Assembly (NCBI GenBank): GCA_942159475.1
Contig: OW804098.1
Coordinates: forward strand, 114,517,916-114,581,915
DNA from: Sthenelais limicola
Lineage: Eukaryota; Annelida; Polychaeta; Phyllodocida; Sigalionidae
Length of the DNA stretch: 64,000 bases
Direction: 5' to 3'
How positions within the stretch are numbered: position 1 is the stretch's first letter; each line of letters begins with the position of its first letter. Below the pieces are notes generated by a model. The model searched no databases, was not told the origin of the DNA, and saw only the letters and a list, made by a program, of their open reading frames with translations. The position numbers were made by a program, and so were the translations under genes. Below, one piece after another: positions 11,218 to 22,578 of this stretch.

Positions 11218-11452
11218 GGGTCAGATTTTCAGAAAATGTACAATTCGCCTTCACCAATCCTCTCCAACAACTCACATTTAAGACAGAAATGAGCTTCAAA
11301 ATGCAGTTTAACATAACAGAACTGAAACTTTAAATCAATGCGATACCAACCATACTCAGATATACCCGGCATTCTTCATTTTCCAGGTTAATTTAGCCGA
11401 ATTTCCTGAATGTGTAGAGCTTCCAATTGTACATTTTCTGAAAATCTGACCC
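11218..11452 (-). mobile_element. MITE family A, copy A7 (subfamily 1)
   Basis: Exactly 235 bp, reverse, with intact inverted ends and ATAT-type flanks on both sides. Confidence 0.92.
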
Positions 11453-11599
11453 ATATATATAATAAATTGTACACAAACACACAAGTGTCTGTGTTGCATG
11501 TATTTTACCAAAATATTTATCTAAAATATTGAGTAATTGAGTGTAACAAATGGTTATTAAAGCATCTAGATAGGCATATATCATAGTTTCATGCTATCC

Positions 11600-11800
11600 T
11601 ATGTCGTGGTTGCACTCTCAGCTAACGTCGGTCAAAAACTGAACAATTTTCTATACTTTATGTTCCATTCTTTTCCAACCATTCTACAAGTCATTTGAAC
11701 AAAATATTATACTTAGAAGAATCGCCCGAATCCCTTCTTGCGATGACTTAACTTATTATCGCTCACCGGGGGCAGTTCGCTCCCTCTCCCAGTGGTTAGA
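11600..11800 (-). repeat. Dispersed repeat M, copy 1
   Basis: The reverse complement (GTGAGCGATAATAAGT.. then TCAAATGACTTGTAGA..GGTTGGAAAAGAA) matches 45228-45460 in the same order with a gap. It is an otherwise undefined family with two copies in this window; ends are not resolved. Confidence 0.55.
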
Positions 11801-12239
11801 CTTCAAATTCGCGTATATTTATAAATATAACAGTAGCAGAATATTGATAAATCCAGTCCTATATGTCAAAATATGAATGGATTTGGTAAGATTTTGTTTT
11901 TAGATATCCTATAATGGAATTACATTTTTATTCAGCCACAATCGTGTAAAATTAACATTATTTGTTAAACCTGAATATCATCAAGCAAATCGTTCATCTT
12001 TTTTCATTCTTTTTTGATAGATATTTTAGTACAACCATTCATATATTGCGCTCTCTTGAAAAATTGTTTGTTGTGGGGTCTCACACCTACATCCCAGTCA
12101 GGTCCAGACGGCCACATTCCTCGATTCCACATCCAGTGATAAGCTTAACCACAAGGCTAAGACTAAGGCTAAAAGTGTTAATGACCCCTAAAACTTAGGG
12201 GTCCAAAACTGCCTTCTGGACCTGACTGATCCTACGTTA

Positions 12240-12437
12240 CACTCTAGGTCCAAACCCTCAGATCAGATAAGAATGGTATATACTTCGCTAATCGGTTTCC
12301 TAGCCTAGGACTCGGCGTTTTAATGGGAATATAATGACATTTTGCTGCCTTAATGGAAATATAATGGCACGTTGCAGTTTGAGGCGAGAGGCTTTCCTTT
12401 TGTTTGAAGGGGCTCTCTCATCTTTGAGCCTAGACTG
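12240..12437 (-). mobile_element. MITE family C, copy C3
   Basis: 198 bp, ends CACTCTAGGTCC and GAGCCTAGACTG, flanked by CGTTA on both sides (candidate 5-bp target duplication). Internal GATCAGATAAGAATGGTAT and TTTGAGGCGAGAGGCTTTCC are family hallmarks. Confidence 0.85.
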
Positions 12438-12733
12438 CGTTAAATGCAGATTACTGTGTTGAAATACCATCCTACTTTCGTATATTTAGGGCAGAATAAA
12501 TAAAGATATTTTTATAAATCAAATTAATACGCCATTAATTAGACTGGGACAATATTGGATCTGGGTGAAGGTAGACAGTCCCCTTTCGTTTCCCTCGACC
12601 CAATTCCTTTTTCACTAATGTATGCACAACCAGGATTAAGACCCCAACCCTAAAGATAAACAAAATACAGATTTATATTGAGCTCATATAGTGGGCTTGC
12701 AAACAACCCAATGAGCACTAGAAACAAGTATAA

Positions 12734-12968
12734 GGGTCAGATTTTCAGAAAATGTACAATTCGCCTTCACCAATCCTCTCAAATAACCCGAATTTCATAC
12801 GAAAATACAGTTTAAAATACAGTTCAACCTAACCAAACAGATTGCTAGAATCAATGCAATGCCGACTACACCCGAATTTACCTAGTATTGACCAAATTGC
12901 AGCCTAACTTAGCAGAATATACTAAATGTGTAGAGCTGCCAATTGTACATTTTCTGAAAATCTGACCC
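12734..12968 (-). mobile_element. MITE family A, copy A8 (subfamily 2)
   Basis: Exactly 235 bp, reverse, intact ends. The internal GATTGCTAGAATCAATGCA marks subfamily 2. Confidence 0.92.
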
Positions 12969-13638
12969 ATATAACATGTATAATATATAATATGGGCGTT
13001 GGTTTATTAGGCAAGACAACAGTGTTTGCGATCCCCCCCCCCCCACACACACACACCCTACCTATAAAGATTTACGCTACCTTAAAGTTTTTTTAGACCT
13101 TTCCTATTTTTAAGAAAATGATTTTTTGACAAAAAAGCTAATTAAAGCAGGAAAACAAGTCTCCCTAACCATAAAACACTGAAAATGTATAGTTCTCATG
13201 TTTAAACAACTATTGTTATGAAATAAGTGGAAAATTGATGAAACTGGTGAATTATAAAGAACAATATGCAGTAGTATTTATTTTATTTTTTTTTAAAATT
13301 CCATTTAAGGCCAAGTCATTAATTTACAAGTACAATAGTTAGAAAAATACGTATTTTGTCGTTCAACGACGTTTCTCATACGTTGCCTCAAGTATGGTTG
13401 GATGATGTATGATGTAAAGTATGATGTAACAACCAAAAATTTGTAAATGTTCAAGGCTGTCCAAAAGTACACTATAAACAAATATGAAGGAAAACAAGCT
13501 ACAGGTTAAATAATTAAAATTATTGTATTTTAATAATAAAAAAAAAAAAAAATATGAAAAAATATGAAAAAAAAAATTGTTATATTTACATATTATATAT
13601 CTAACGCCCATTGTACAATGGGGAGTATTATACATATA
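12969..13638. other. AT-rich non-coding sequence
   Basis: Includes a C11 plus CACACA stretch near 13027-13050 and poly-A near 13540-13575. Nothing else recognised. Confidence 0.4.
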
Positions 13639-13877
13639 TGTGATGTGTTACATGCAAATGAGTCATAAGTCGCAAAAAATGGATGTTGGGATATTGTCAT
13701 ATTTGAAAAGATGAGACCAAGGGGATTCCAATGAATATAAACATTAAGGGCATCTAAAAAGTATTTCTATATTTTAAGTTTGATATTTTTTTTCTGAAAA
13801 AAAAAGTTTTCAATATTTTGAGGTGGAAGATTACTAGTAAAGTAGGTAAATGTACTCCATATGATGATATTAGAAAT

Positions 13878-13891
13878 GCATGGATTGATTT
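13878..13891. repeat. Target-site duplication of the LINE, left copy
   Basis: GCATGGATTGATTT, identical to 16026-16039 on the other side of the LINE. Confidence 0.85.
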
Positions 13892-16025
13892 TTTTTTTTT
13901 TTGTTTTTACGACAACTTCTTTTATTCAATCTGTCAACAATGTCATCTTCCTCCGGGACAGCTATACATCGAGAATTACACACGTCCCTCTTCTGCATCA
14001 TGTTTGCTCGATAATTTTATATTTTTCTCAGTTTTTATTCTTATAACATTAACACTAGAGTACCACTGTTAGACAATTTGCTCATATATATATCACAACA
14101 CAACTATCTTCATGTATTACTTACTCACTTGTCTACCGATTTTAAGGTGGGTAGGGTGTCGAAAGGTTATTTATTCTGATCTATTAGATCCGTCAGATCC
14201 GAGAATATTTTTCTCCACTTCCCATCCTCTTCCCTGTCTATTGTCGTGAGTTTATTCTGATATAGAATGATTGAGATCTTAGATCTCAGTTCATAACAAA
14301 AGACGAACCATTCTAACATGCCTTTATGGAAGAGTTTCTGGCGATGTATAAAAGCTTTTGCTACAAGAATGATCCAATTTATTATCTTACTATTTGTACC
14401 CATCTTGTCGAATCCGAACATGATGTTTATTCTTTCAACATTAAATTCTCCATTGGCATTTTTTTTTATCACCTTTTTCCCACTTGGGTCCTCGTTTAGG
14501 TACCCTATAGAGTCTATAAACTCAAAGATATTCCTCCACAAGGTTTTTGTTCTTCCACACAACATGAAAAAATGTACGACATCGTCTCTTTCAGTACAGA
14601 ATGAGCAAACAGGTAGTGGTTTGATACCAGCATTTTTTAGATAGTAATTGCAAGTGATAGTTTTATGGATAATCCTGTATTGTAACACCTGAAGTCTTGT
14701 TTCACAAGAGGCTTTGTATGAGATTAAAAAGACTTTTTTCCAGTCTATTTGACTGAAATCTTCGTCACCCATGTCTAACAGCTGCTGCCACGAGTTAAGT
14801 TTCTCTCGTTTTACCTTCATACTTTCTATTAGAGCGTTATAGATCTTTTTGCTGGAACATGTCATTATATCTATACATTGGCTGTTGATGTTTATATTTA
14901 TGTTCCCTTTATCCTCGCAGGGGGGGGAATTTTGTATGATCGTGAGCCATTCTTTAGGTATGGCTTTTTTCAAATCTCTCATCATATGGTAGTCAGGTAT
15001 AAATCCATATTGTCTTTTTACCTCTAAGATCGACATCATTTTACCTTGTTGGTTGATCAGATCACCTATACTTGTAATTCCATTTCTCTCCCAGCTGTGA
15101 TAGTAAAACATTTTTTTTTTTCTCTAATTAGTCTATTTGACCATATTCTTTCTCTCAGTATTTCATTTCTCGAAACTGGCTCTTTATTGTAGAAATATTT
15201 ATTCCATATTGAGAACACCTCTTGGTAGAAACTATTCAACGCTTTACGTGGCATGCTTCTACACAACAATACATCTTCTGCTTTCTTCGCAGTGGGGGAA
15301 TAAGAAGCCATTTCTCTAAATGCTTTACCTGTACTATCTTGGAGTATTCTTTGTACCCACTTTAGGCGGTTAGTGTCAATTACTTCCTTAATAGTCCTTA
15401 AACCCAGCCCACCGTCTTCTGCCTTTTGGGCTAAAAACGCTGTACTGATTTTGTGGTCTTTATTTAACCAAACAAAGTTCAACATAATTTCATGGATTTT
15501 ACTTTGGATCTTCTTTGGTAATGCAATACATGCCAGCACATGCTGAAAAATGGGGAGCAGGAATACATTGCACACTAATACCCTTCCCTTGATGGTAAGG
15601 TTTCTCCTTTTCCATTGGTTCACAATTAACTTGGTTCTATCCAGTAGTTTTTCACTATTTACGACTGATAGTTTTGTCTCGTTTCTTGGGGAGAGAAGAG
15701 TCACCCCCAGCACATTCATTTTATTCGTCCAATCTATTTTGAGTATTTCTCTGTTAGTTAACTTAATTTCTCCTATATTGAATCCCTTGGATTTTTTTGC
15801 ATTTAATTTCAAGCCTGAGGATAAGGCATATCTATCTAGCATTTGAATAATCTTATGTAAGGAGAACTCGTTTTTGACCATGACGGTCATATCATCGGCG
15901 AACTGCACTAGTTTTGACTCTTCTCCCCCCCCTAGATCAACTCCCTCAATGTCGACATCCTTCCTAATTTGGTCAGCTAGTCTTTCGACGCATAAAACAA
16001 AGAGAGATGAGGAGATGGGATCTCC
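13892..16025 (-). mobile_element. 5'-truncated non-LTR retrotransposon (LINE, L1/Tx1-like)
   Basis: 2134 bp on the minus strand, bounded by a perfect 14-bp target duplication. At the 3' end there is a poly(A) tail (poly-T at 13892-13908 on the plus strand) about 13 nt after an AATAAA signal (13921-13926), then a 3' UTR of about 240 bp. The 5' end begins exactly at the Gly codon of the reverse transcriptase GDP motif (16025-16023), so the endonuclease and most of the RT palm are missing. This is typical of target-primed reverse transcription with incomplete extension. The clade assignment is inferred from the thumb and C-terminal zinc-motif style. The sense strand is the same as the TTC28-like gene. 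Confidence 0.92.
14167..16025 (-). pseudogene. LINE reverse transcriptase C-terminal part, frameshifted
   Basis: The first frame runs from 16025 to about 15111. It holds GDPISSSLF (RT motif), then FADD (15900-15889; the catalytic box, Phe replacing the usual Tyr or Ala at position 1), then the thumb with WKRRNLTIKGRV and LNFVWLNKDHKIS, then EDGGLGLR. A run of 11 A on the minus strand (plus 15111-15121) causes a frame change. The second frame continues from 15111 to the stop at 14167 and carries a C-x2-C-x7-H-x4-C motif (CSFC...H..LC, about 14625-14570), like the zf-RVT domain that follows RT in many LINEs. Together about 620 codons remain. With a truncated RT and a frameshift it cannot be autonomous. 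Few other lesions are visible, so the copy looks young. Confidence 0.88.
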
Positions 16026-16039
16026 GCATGGATTGATTT
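16026..16039. repeat. Target-site duplication of the LINE, right copy
   Basis: GCATGGATTGATTT, identical to 13878-13891. It also resumes the interrupted family B sequence. Confidence 0.85.
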
Positions 16040-16197
16040 AATACACAGTCCTGAAATTTGATATATGTATTCACATGATCTAAAGCTCTAGACACCTACA
16101 AAAATGAGAACATTCGTGAAAAGAGATCTTGTAAATAAAACACTTTGAAAAATATCAATTTTGCGACTTATTACTCATTTTCCTGAAACACATCACG

Positions 16198-16795
16198 TAT
16201 TATGATGAACTATATCGATGGATTCAATATTTCCACCATTTTCTTTAAAAAATAACTTATCTGTCACTTCTATGTGTGAACACTGCCAGTAGACCACGCA
16301 TACATACCTGCAAAGGAACAAGGATAGATTTAGTAATTTATTCACAACAAATCCACGACATTATGGTGGAAACTACTGTAGTTTCAAGTATCTAAATTCA
16401 GGAAATTAATCAAAATCATTAAGATTTGGTAGGAAAAATCAAATACAATACTCGGTGATTTATTCTACTATGAAAGATTAAAAGGATTCGCGTTGTAACA
16501 CGGTGTTTTGGGCGGACTGCCAAAACAACAATTTTTACCTTTTTTACGCCCATGATTGGATCAGATTAAGCCCCGCCCCCTAACCTCTTGACCCCTCTTC
16601 CCTCCATGCACCTAGCGGCAGCAATTGTTACTACTTTGCACTGATAACTGGGGTCATTTGGTGCGATGGAAAACATAAACAAACGGAGGTGCACAGAATG
16701 GGGTACAGTTGGGGTTATTGTTCATTTGGGTTCTATACTTGTCATACTGATATATTTAAGGATTTGAAATGCCTCTTGGTGTTTCCTGTCTGTCA
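16198..16795. other. Non-coding sequence, nothing recognised
   Basis: A moderately GC-rich patch near 16495-16700 has no open frame with splice signals. Confidence 0.35.
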
Positions 16796-16845
16796 GTCAC
16801 TTGTCTCTCCCTCCCCCTCCCCCTTTCTGTCTCCTCCCTCCCCCT

Positions 16846-17385
16846 CTTCTGTACCACCTCTCTCTTCCTCCCTCTCTCTCACCTCTCTATCCTGTCCCTT
16901 CTCGCTCTCTCTCTCTCCCACCTATCTCTCCCCCTCCCAGTCTGTCTCTCCCCCTCCCAGTCTGTCTCTCCCTCTCTCATACTTTTTCCCTCTCCGATCT
17001 TTTTTCCTCTGCACTTCAAACCCTCAGATCAGATAAGAATGGTATGTCAGCCAACTTTGCTAATCGGTTTCCCAGCCTAGGAATGAGAATATAGTGTCAT
17101 TTTGCGGTATTAATGGAATTATAATCTTCTGTACCACCTCTCTCTTCCTCCCTCTCTCTCACCTCTCTATCCTGTCCCTTCTCGCTCTCTCTCTCTCCCA
17201 CCTATCTCTCCCCCTCCCAGTCTGTCTCTCCCTCTCTCATACTTTTTCCCTCTCCGATCTTTTTTCCTCTGCACTTCAAACCCTCAGATCAGATAAGAAT
17301 GGTATGTCAGCCAACTTTGCTAATCGGTTTCCCAGCCTAGGAATGAGAATATAGTGTCATTTTGCGGTATTAATGGAATTATAAT
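16846..17385 (+). repeat. Tandem duplication joining a CT tract and a family C fragment
   Basis: Two adjacent near-identical copies, 16846-17125 (280 bp) and 17126-17385 (260 bp). Each runs from CTTCTGTACCACC through a CT tract and CTTCAAACCCTCAGATCAG to TTAATGGAATTATAAT. The first copy has one extra 20-bp CTCCCAGTCTGTCTCTC-type unit. Confidence 0.9.
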
Positions 17386-17531
17386 ATAATAATATATAAT
17401 AATATATAATAATATATAATAATATATAATAATATATAATAATATATAATAATATAATGGCACTTTGTGGTTTGAGGCGAGAGGCTTTCCCTTCGTTTGA
17501 AGGGACTTTCTCAACGTTGGGCCTAGACTGA
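17016..17531 (-). mobile_element. MITE family C, copy C4, duplicated and expanded
   Basis: Left part AACCCTCAGATCAGATAAG (present twice because of the tandem duplication), then an AT array, then the right part TTTGTGGTTTGAGGCGAGAG to GGGCCTAGACTG at 17531. The array sits exactly where other copies have ATTATAATGGCA. Confidence 0.8.
17385..17458. repeat. 10-bp AT minisatellite (AATATATAAT)n
   Basis: About seven perfect AATATATAAT units, grown out of the ATTATAAT motif inside family C copy C4. Confidence 0.95.
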
Positions 17532-17576
17532 AAGGCTCTCTTCGATTCTTTTTACCTCTGCTCCTTAACATCACAC

Positions 17577-17721
17577 CCCTTTCTCTCTACCCCTCCTCTT
17601 CACCCCCCGCCCCTTTCCTCCAGAACCCTTCCCCTCTCTTTTTTCTCTCTCCCACCTCTTTCTGAGTCTCCCTTCTGTCCCACCTGCACCTCTGTCTCTG
17701 TCTCCTTCCCTTCTCTCGCTC

Positions 17722-17755
<34 letters not shown>

Positions 17756-17756
17756 C

Positions 17757-17796
<40 letters not shown>

Positions 17797-18020
17797 CCCT
17801 TCTCTCTCTCTCTCTGTCACTTTCTCTCTCCCTCTCTCTCTATCTCCTTCCCATCTCTCTCTCTCTCTCTCTCTCTCTATCTCCTGTCCCTTCTCTCCCT
17901 CCCTTCTCTCTCTCTCTCTCTCTCTGTCACTTTCTCTCTATCTCCTTCCCATCTCTCTCTCTCTCTGTCTATCTCCTGTCCCTTCTCTCGCTCCCATCTC
18001 TCTCTTTCACTCTCTCTTTC
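17577..18020. repeat. CT-rich tract
   Basis: Long (TC)n stretches with CGCTCCCTT interruptions. It contains the segment CACCTGCACCTCTGTCTCTG, and its first part resembles 21080-21200. Confidence 0.95.
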
Positions 18021-18047
18021 CAGCTGTTGTTTGTTCCTCTCTACACT

Positions 18048-18200
18048 CTAAGAAATCAGCTGAAAATTCATCTGGATCCATGTAATTACCTGTTGTTTCC
18101 GGGTACGAACTGTAGTTTACATGGATTCAGCGTGCATGTGTGGAATCCATGTAATAGCTTGTAATCCCAAGCTGATTTTACACTGTTCCCGCACACTGTT
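18048..18200. mobile_element. Possible small inverted-repeat element (J-type ends)
   Basis: ACACTCTAAGAAATCAGCTG near 18043-18062 is roughly complementary to CAAGCTGATTTTACACTGTT near 18168-18187. The interior has TTTACATGGATTCAG and GATCCATGTAAT, shared with the array at 20660-21067. Confidence 0.45.
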
Positions 18201-18267
18201 CCCACTGTTCAGTCAACCATGCTAAGGCCACCTGCAGTGGCTTTTGTTTCAGCAGAGCTATGTATAG

Positions 18268-18303
18268 CCAGAGACAGTCCATTACGTAATGGACTGTCTC
18301 TGG
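18268..18303. repeat. 36-bp perfect palindrome
   Basis: CCAGAGACAGTCCATTAC followed immediately by its exact reverse complement, with no spacer. Imperfect arms (AGCTATGTATAG and TATAGCTTT) extend it by about 9 bp each side. Confidence 0.95.
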
Positions 18304-20659
18304 TATAGCTTTGTGCATGCACCAGTGATTTCTAGGGGTTTCTAGGTCAGCCCAACACTGGACTGCAGGTTTGAATCACAACAACTTTTACCCTCAACCA
18401 GTGAGCAAGGACAATACAACTCACAGGACGGATTGTTTATGCACAGGTCCATTTGAGGAATATGGCAATACTTTCAGGTAAGTAATATATGTTTTGTATT
18501 CTATTGTACTTTGTGACCTTAGATATCTCAGTTTTGGCTCTCCCAATCGGGTGAAAACGGGCGTATTTTTTGGCCCACACAGAGCTGATTTGACTCCCAA
18601 TTATAATATGTTGTCTCCCGACCTCTCCCCAAACTGAAATCGGCTGTACTTGGCCCACACATACCCAATTGACCTCTCGCCCAGCGCCTCTATGCTCCTC
18701 CCCCTCGCATGCATACCTAATTAGTAAACAGGTTGGACAAACATAAGCTGGACGCATACAGTAACCAGTGTAATGCCATAGCTTTAGCATGGCAGAGCTA
18801 TATCTCATCGCTCCATTCTTTCTTAAAAATCATCATTGTACATGTTAAATGTATTCTCCTATATGCTTGTACTTTTCTGTGTCATCTATGGTATTTTTCT
18901 CCTAGTACAGTACACATTTCCATACAGTATTATATAATACAGTGTATGAAATTAACTTTTAGCTTTACCCGCCTACTTGGCAGGCTATTGCATACATTTA
19001 CCCGCCCGCAAATTAACCCTCAATAACATAAATTAGTGGTGATTTCAATCACACACTATCATACAAATAAGTAAGAAATTTAGCAGCGGCGTTTGAGATA
19101 TTTTTCTAATATGTAAAATGAAGTCTATAAAGTAGGACCTCAATAGAATTGACTCTTAACAATTTCCTCATACAACATTTCTATAGGCCTATAATAATGT
19201 TACCTTATAATAATGTAACATTTGTGAAAACGCAATAGTTAGAAGAGCTTTAGTGAATCTTTAAAATATGATTGGCCATGATCAAACACAACTACCTACA
19301 GTTTAAGTAGATTAGATTAGAAACTTTTTTTTCGAATTTTTCTCGCTGACAGAGGACGGTTCTCCGACTAAGGGAGGTCTCCATGTTCTCTGGTGTATTT
19401 ACATTGTTCAAAAACAGTGAACAAATCCCCAGTCGTCATTGACGAAAGGGGTACACTGTTATGTTTAAATTGATATTCTATACATTCGGAATAAAACTTC
19501 TTAGCGCTGTGATTAATATCATGTTGAGTATTCTCAGATCAAGTTTCCATTCCTTTTCATAAGTCTTAGTTAATTAAACTCATTTTTAATGTTAATTATC
19601 GGATGCTTTTACCTATATTAATTAATCTATGAAGTTTTGGTCTTGCCAAATTAAGTCATTCTTTGCTAGTATTTTAAAACCTTTTTTGTCTCCTATCCCA
19701 TGGGCCATTGTATCCCATGGGCATAAGTAACAAAGAACTACATTAAAGTGGACAGATTAAATAAAAATGAAAGAGAGAAAGGAATATCAGCTTAAACATA
19801 GAGATATATCATACAATAACACTAGAGAGATAGGCTCCAAGTGTCGTGTTTGTCTAACCCTCTCCCTGCATGCCTTTAGGTATGCACGTGCATCTTATCT
19901 GTTTACCCCGTCCTGCCTCCTAATTGGTTACAGGACATGTAAATTAGTAGGTCAGCGGTCTAAGTAAGTAGGTCGGCGAGACGTCAATTTGGGCTCCCAC
20001 AGAGTCCCAGGATTTCATTTTGAAATCGGGGATGTTTTTATACTAGGTTTGATTTTCTGGACATTTACTCATTTAGATAAGATAAGATAAGTTAAGAAAA
20101 TCTTTTATTTGTCAAAAACTGAATACGGTTACATCAATAGAAAAGGACATATAGGTTTACATGTCTGTATGAAAATTTTTGTATTCCATTTCTGCCGACA
20201 ATTACCTGCAGGAGTCTTGTACTGGACTGAGCAGAAGTGAAAAATTAAGAATGAAAATAATACAAATCAAATCAAACAATGTAGATGACAAATAATAGGC
20301 TAAGAAGATACAGTGTCATGAAATATACAGCGCGAAAATTTCACGTTGGTCCAGAAGTAAATCGCCCCAGAATCTACATTTTACTGTGATAAATTAGCTG
20401 CTTGTGAGAAATAGTCAACCCCTCTCTATAGTCTATTGGACTGCGCCCCCCCCCCCCCCTCCCACACAAAGCTGTTGATTGTTGTGTTGACAAGCGTTGG
20501 TCAGCGCTTTGCATTGCACCAAATATAACTGTATTTTATTCTTTACAGAAGCCGTTATGAAGAAGTACACCAACAAGAAAATGAACTAAATTGATGAAAT
20601 GATGATTTTCTGAGGGTAAATAAAAGATCCCCGAATAAGAATATATAGTGAGGATAAAA
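18304..20659. other. Non-coding sequence, nothing firmly recognised
   Basis: Open frames at 18437-18808 (minus) and 19767-19967 (plus) show no domains. GATAAGATAAGATAAG lies near 20077, and C14 near 20445-20458. No element ends are clear. Confidence 0.35.
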
Positions 20660-20965
20660 GGGTTTTACATGGGTCTACTGTAATTTCGAGCCGGGTTTTA
20701 CATGGATTCAGAGTAAATTTTTATACGGATCTACTGTAATTTTGAGCTGGGTTTTACATGGATTCAGAGTAAATTTTTACACGGATCTACTGTAATTTTG
20801 AGCTGGGTTTTACATGGATTCAGAGTAAATTTTTACACGGATCTACTGTAATTTTGAACTGGGTTTTACATGGATTCAGAGTAAGTTTTTACACGGATCT
20901 ACTGTAATTTCGAGCCGGGTTTTACAAGGATTCAGAATAAGTTTTTACATGGGATCCATGTAATT
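20660..20965 (+). repeat. 56-bp minisatellite
   Basis: About five and a half units of 56 bp, each starting GGGTTTTACATGGATTCAG and containing ACACGGATCTACTGTAATTT. Units differ by a few substitutions. Confidence 0.9.
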
Positions 20966-21067
20966 TTACACGAAAATGTAATTTCACCGGGAAAAACCGT
21001 CATCCAAAAACGCAGTGGAATCCGTGTAAAATTACACGGATTTGACTGAAGGACCGCTTACAGTGTA
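20966..21067 (+). mobile_element. Terminal part of an element related to 18048-18200
   Basis: Continues the array with GGATCCATGTAATTTTACAC and CCGTGTAAAATTACACGGAT, ending GCTTACAGTGTAA. The array at 20660 is probably an internal expansion of this element. Confidence 0.45.
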
Positions 21068-21339
21068 ACACCCTCCCTCTCTCCTATCCTTTTTCCCCTG
21101 CCCCTTAACATCACACCCCTTTCTCTCTACCCCCTCCTCCTCCTCACCCCCCCCCCCCCCCGCCTCACCCACTGCCCCCCCCCCTTTCCTCCAGAACCCA
21201 CACGTTCCCCTGTACCCAGCATGTACACACAATGTTCCCCTGTGTCTACCTCACACTAATGTACAACCAGACACTTTTATAGCTCTCTTCCATTCACAGT
21301 TTCACTAAGGATCACTCTTTATGTCCTCTAAGTCCCGCT

Positions 21340-21356
21340 TGACCTTCCCAAGGTCA
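21340..21356. promoter_or_regulatory. Everted AGGTCA half-sites (possible nuclear-receptor site)
   Basis: TGACCTTCCCAAGGTCA: two AGGTCA half-sites pointing away from each other with a 5-bp spacer. The sequence match is real; function is speculative. Confidence 0.25.
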
Positions 21357-21589
21357 CAACTCAGGGGTCAGCGGGGTCAAGGATGATTGATCCCAGGGTC
21401 AAGCGTTTTCCAGTTTGAAATGGTCGAAACTACCAGCCCCTTGAGCTAACCGACTTTCACTGCTTTCACTTGGAATTTATTTTCAACCTCTCAAAAAGAA
21501 GTAGGAAAGAATGTACTTGAGAGGGTGCAAACGAAACGGAAAAGACCTATCCAAGGTGGTTGTTGCTATGTCGTTATACCAATCCTCTT

Positions 21590-21745
21590 AACACTATAAC
21601 TAAGCAAGATTTAAGAAGAATTGAGGTTCAAAATACATTTGAATGGTCATTTTCTTTGAATCAACGTAATATATTAGAATATACCTAGCGGCTAGTACTC
21701 TCTCTTTCCTAAGCCCAATTTAGCCCAATTTACAGAATCTGAAAA
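21590..21745 (-). mobile_element. MITE family A, degenerate fragment
   Basis: CCAATCCTCTTAACA...AGATTTAAGAAG...GGTTCAAAATACA...AATATACCTAG...CCCAATTTA follows the family A reverse order with heavy divergence and no intact ends. Confidence 0.55.
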
Positions 21746-22021
21746 GGATATTGACAGAAATGTGATTTTATTTTTTTCCATCCTAAAATAACCTCGCACT
21801 AAACGTCATACCTATATATCAAAAAGTGAACAATTGTGTCTATCAACCAACTGGAAATAAAACAAAATATAGAAAATAAGTCGAGACGAAGAGGCCACAG
21901 GAATCCCACATATGGTCCATCTTCTCAATAAAGTACAAACTTTATGGCACAAAAACTTCTAAATTCGATTAATAAAGATGATATCTGATTTGTCCTTATT
22001 GTCAGTCTGTCATTGTTGTAC

Positions 22022-22256
22022 GGGTCAGGTTTTCAGAAAATGTACAATTCGCAGATCAACACATTTAGTAAATTCTGCTAAATTATACCGGAAAATCGTC
22101 CATACTACGTATATCTGGGTATATTTAGTATAACATTGATTCAAACAATCTGTTAGGTTATGTTGAACTGTATTTTGAACCTGATTTTTGTCTTTGATTT
22201 GGGTTATTTGAGATGATTGGTGAAGGTGAATTGTACATTTTCTGAAATTCTGACCA
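22022..22256 (+). mobile_element. MITE family A, copy A9 (intermediate)
   Basis: 235 bp, forward, ends GGGTCAGGTTTTCAG and CTGAAATTCTGACCA, flanked by GTAC on both sides. Confidence 0.9.
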
Positions 22257-22578
22257 GTACTTAGTTTCTCATCAGATCCTGGTGTTGTGGTTGCTTTAGT
22301 AAGTTGTTGTTTTTTGTCAAATGTGGATTTGTCTTTAATGGCGAGACAATTTTATTGGTGATCTGGTGTTTGTGAGAGATCCTCTTTGAGTGGACAATGT
22401 GGTTGACCTTTGACCCGGTGGTATTCTCAATGATATCATCCAATATTTGGATCTTGGACGGAAAAAATGCTTTAATTACTTTTGGTGGCCGAGGATTCGG
22501 TGCAGTTTCGTTTTTTGAGTAGATTAAAAAATAATGAAGTAACGATCTGTTGAGGACACTTTCCCTACAAGGTCATGT
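22257..22578. other. Non-coding sequence, nothing recognised
   Basis: A 60-codon minus-strand open frame at 22261-22443 has no recognisable domain. Confidence 0.35.

Larger units (their letters stand above)
13639..16197 (+). mobile_element. Family B element, copy B1, split by a LINE insertion
   Basis: The left part (13639-13891) begins TGTGATGTGTTACATGCAAA and contains GAGTCATAAGTCGCAAAA. The right part (from about 16026) ends TTTTGCGACTTATTACTC and CATCACG. TA flanks both outer ends. With the LINE and one target copy removed the element is about 411 bp, matching the uninterrupted copies at 41673, 42295 and 52074. Confidence 0.85.

Noticed and set aside
14318..15846. Plus-strand open frames of 60-108 codons
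   Set aside because: They are antisense shadows of the LINE reverse transcriptase.
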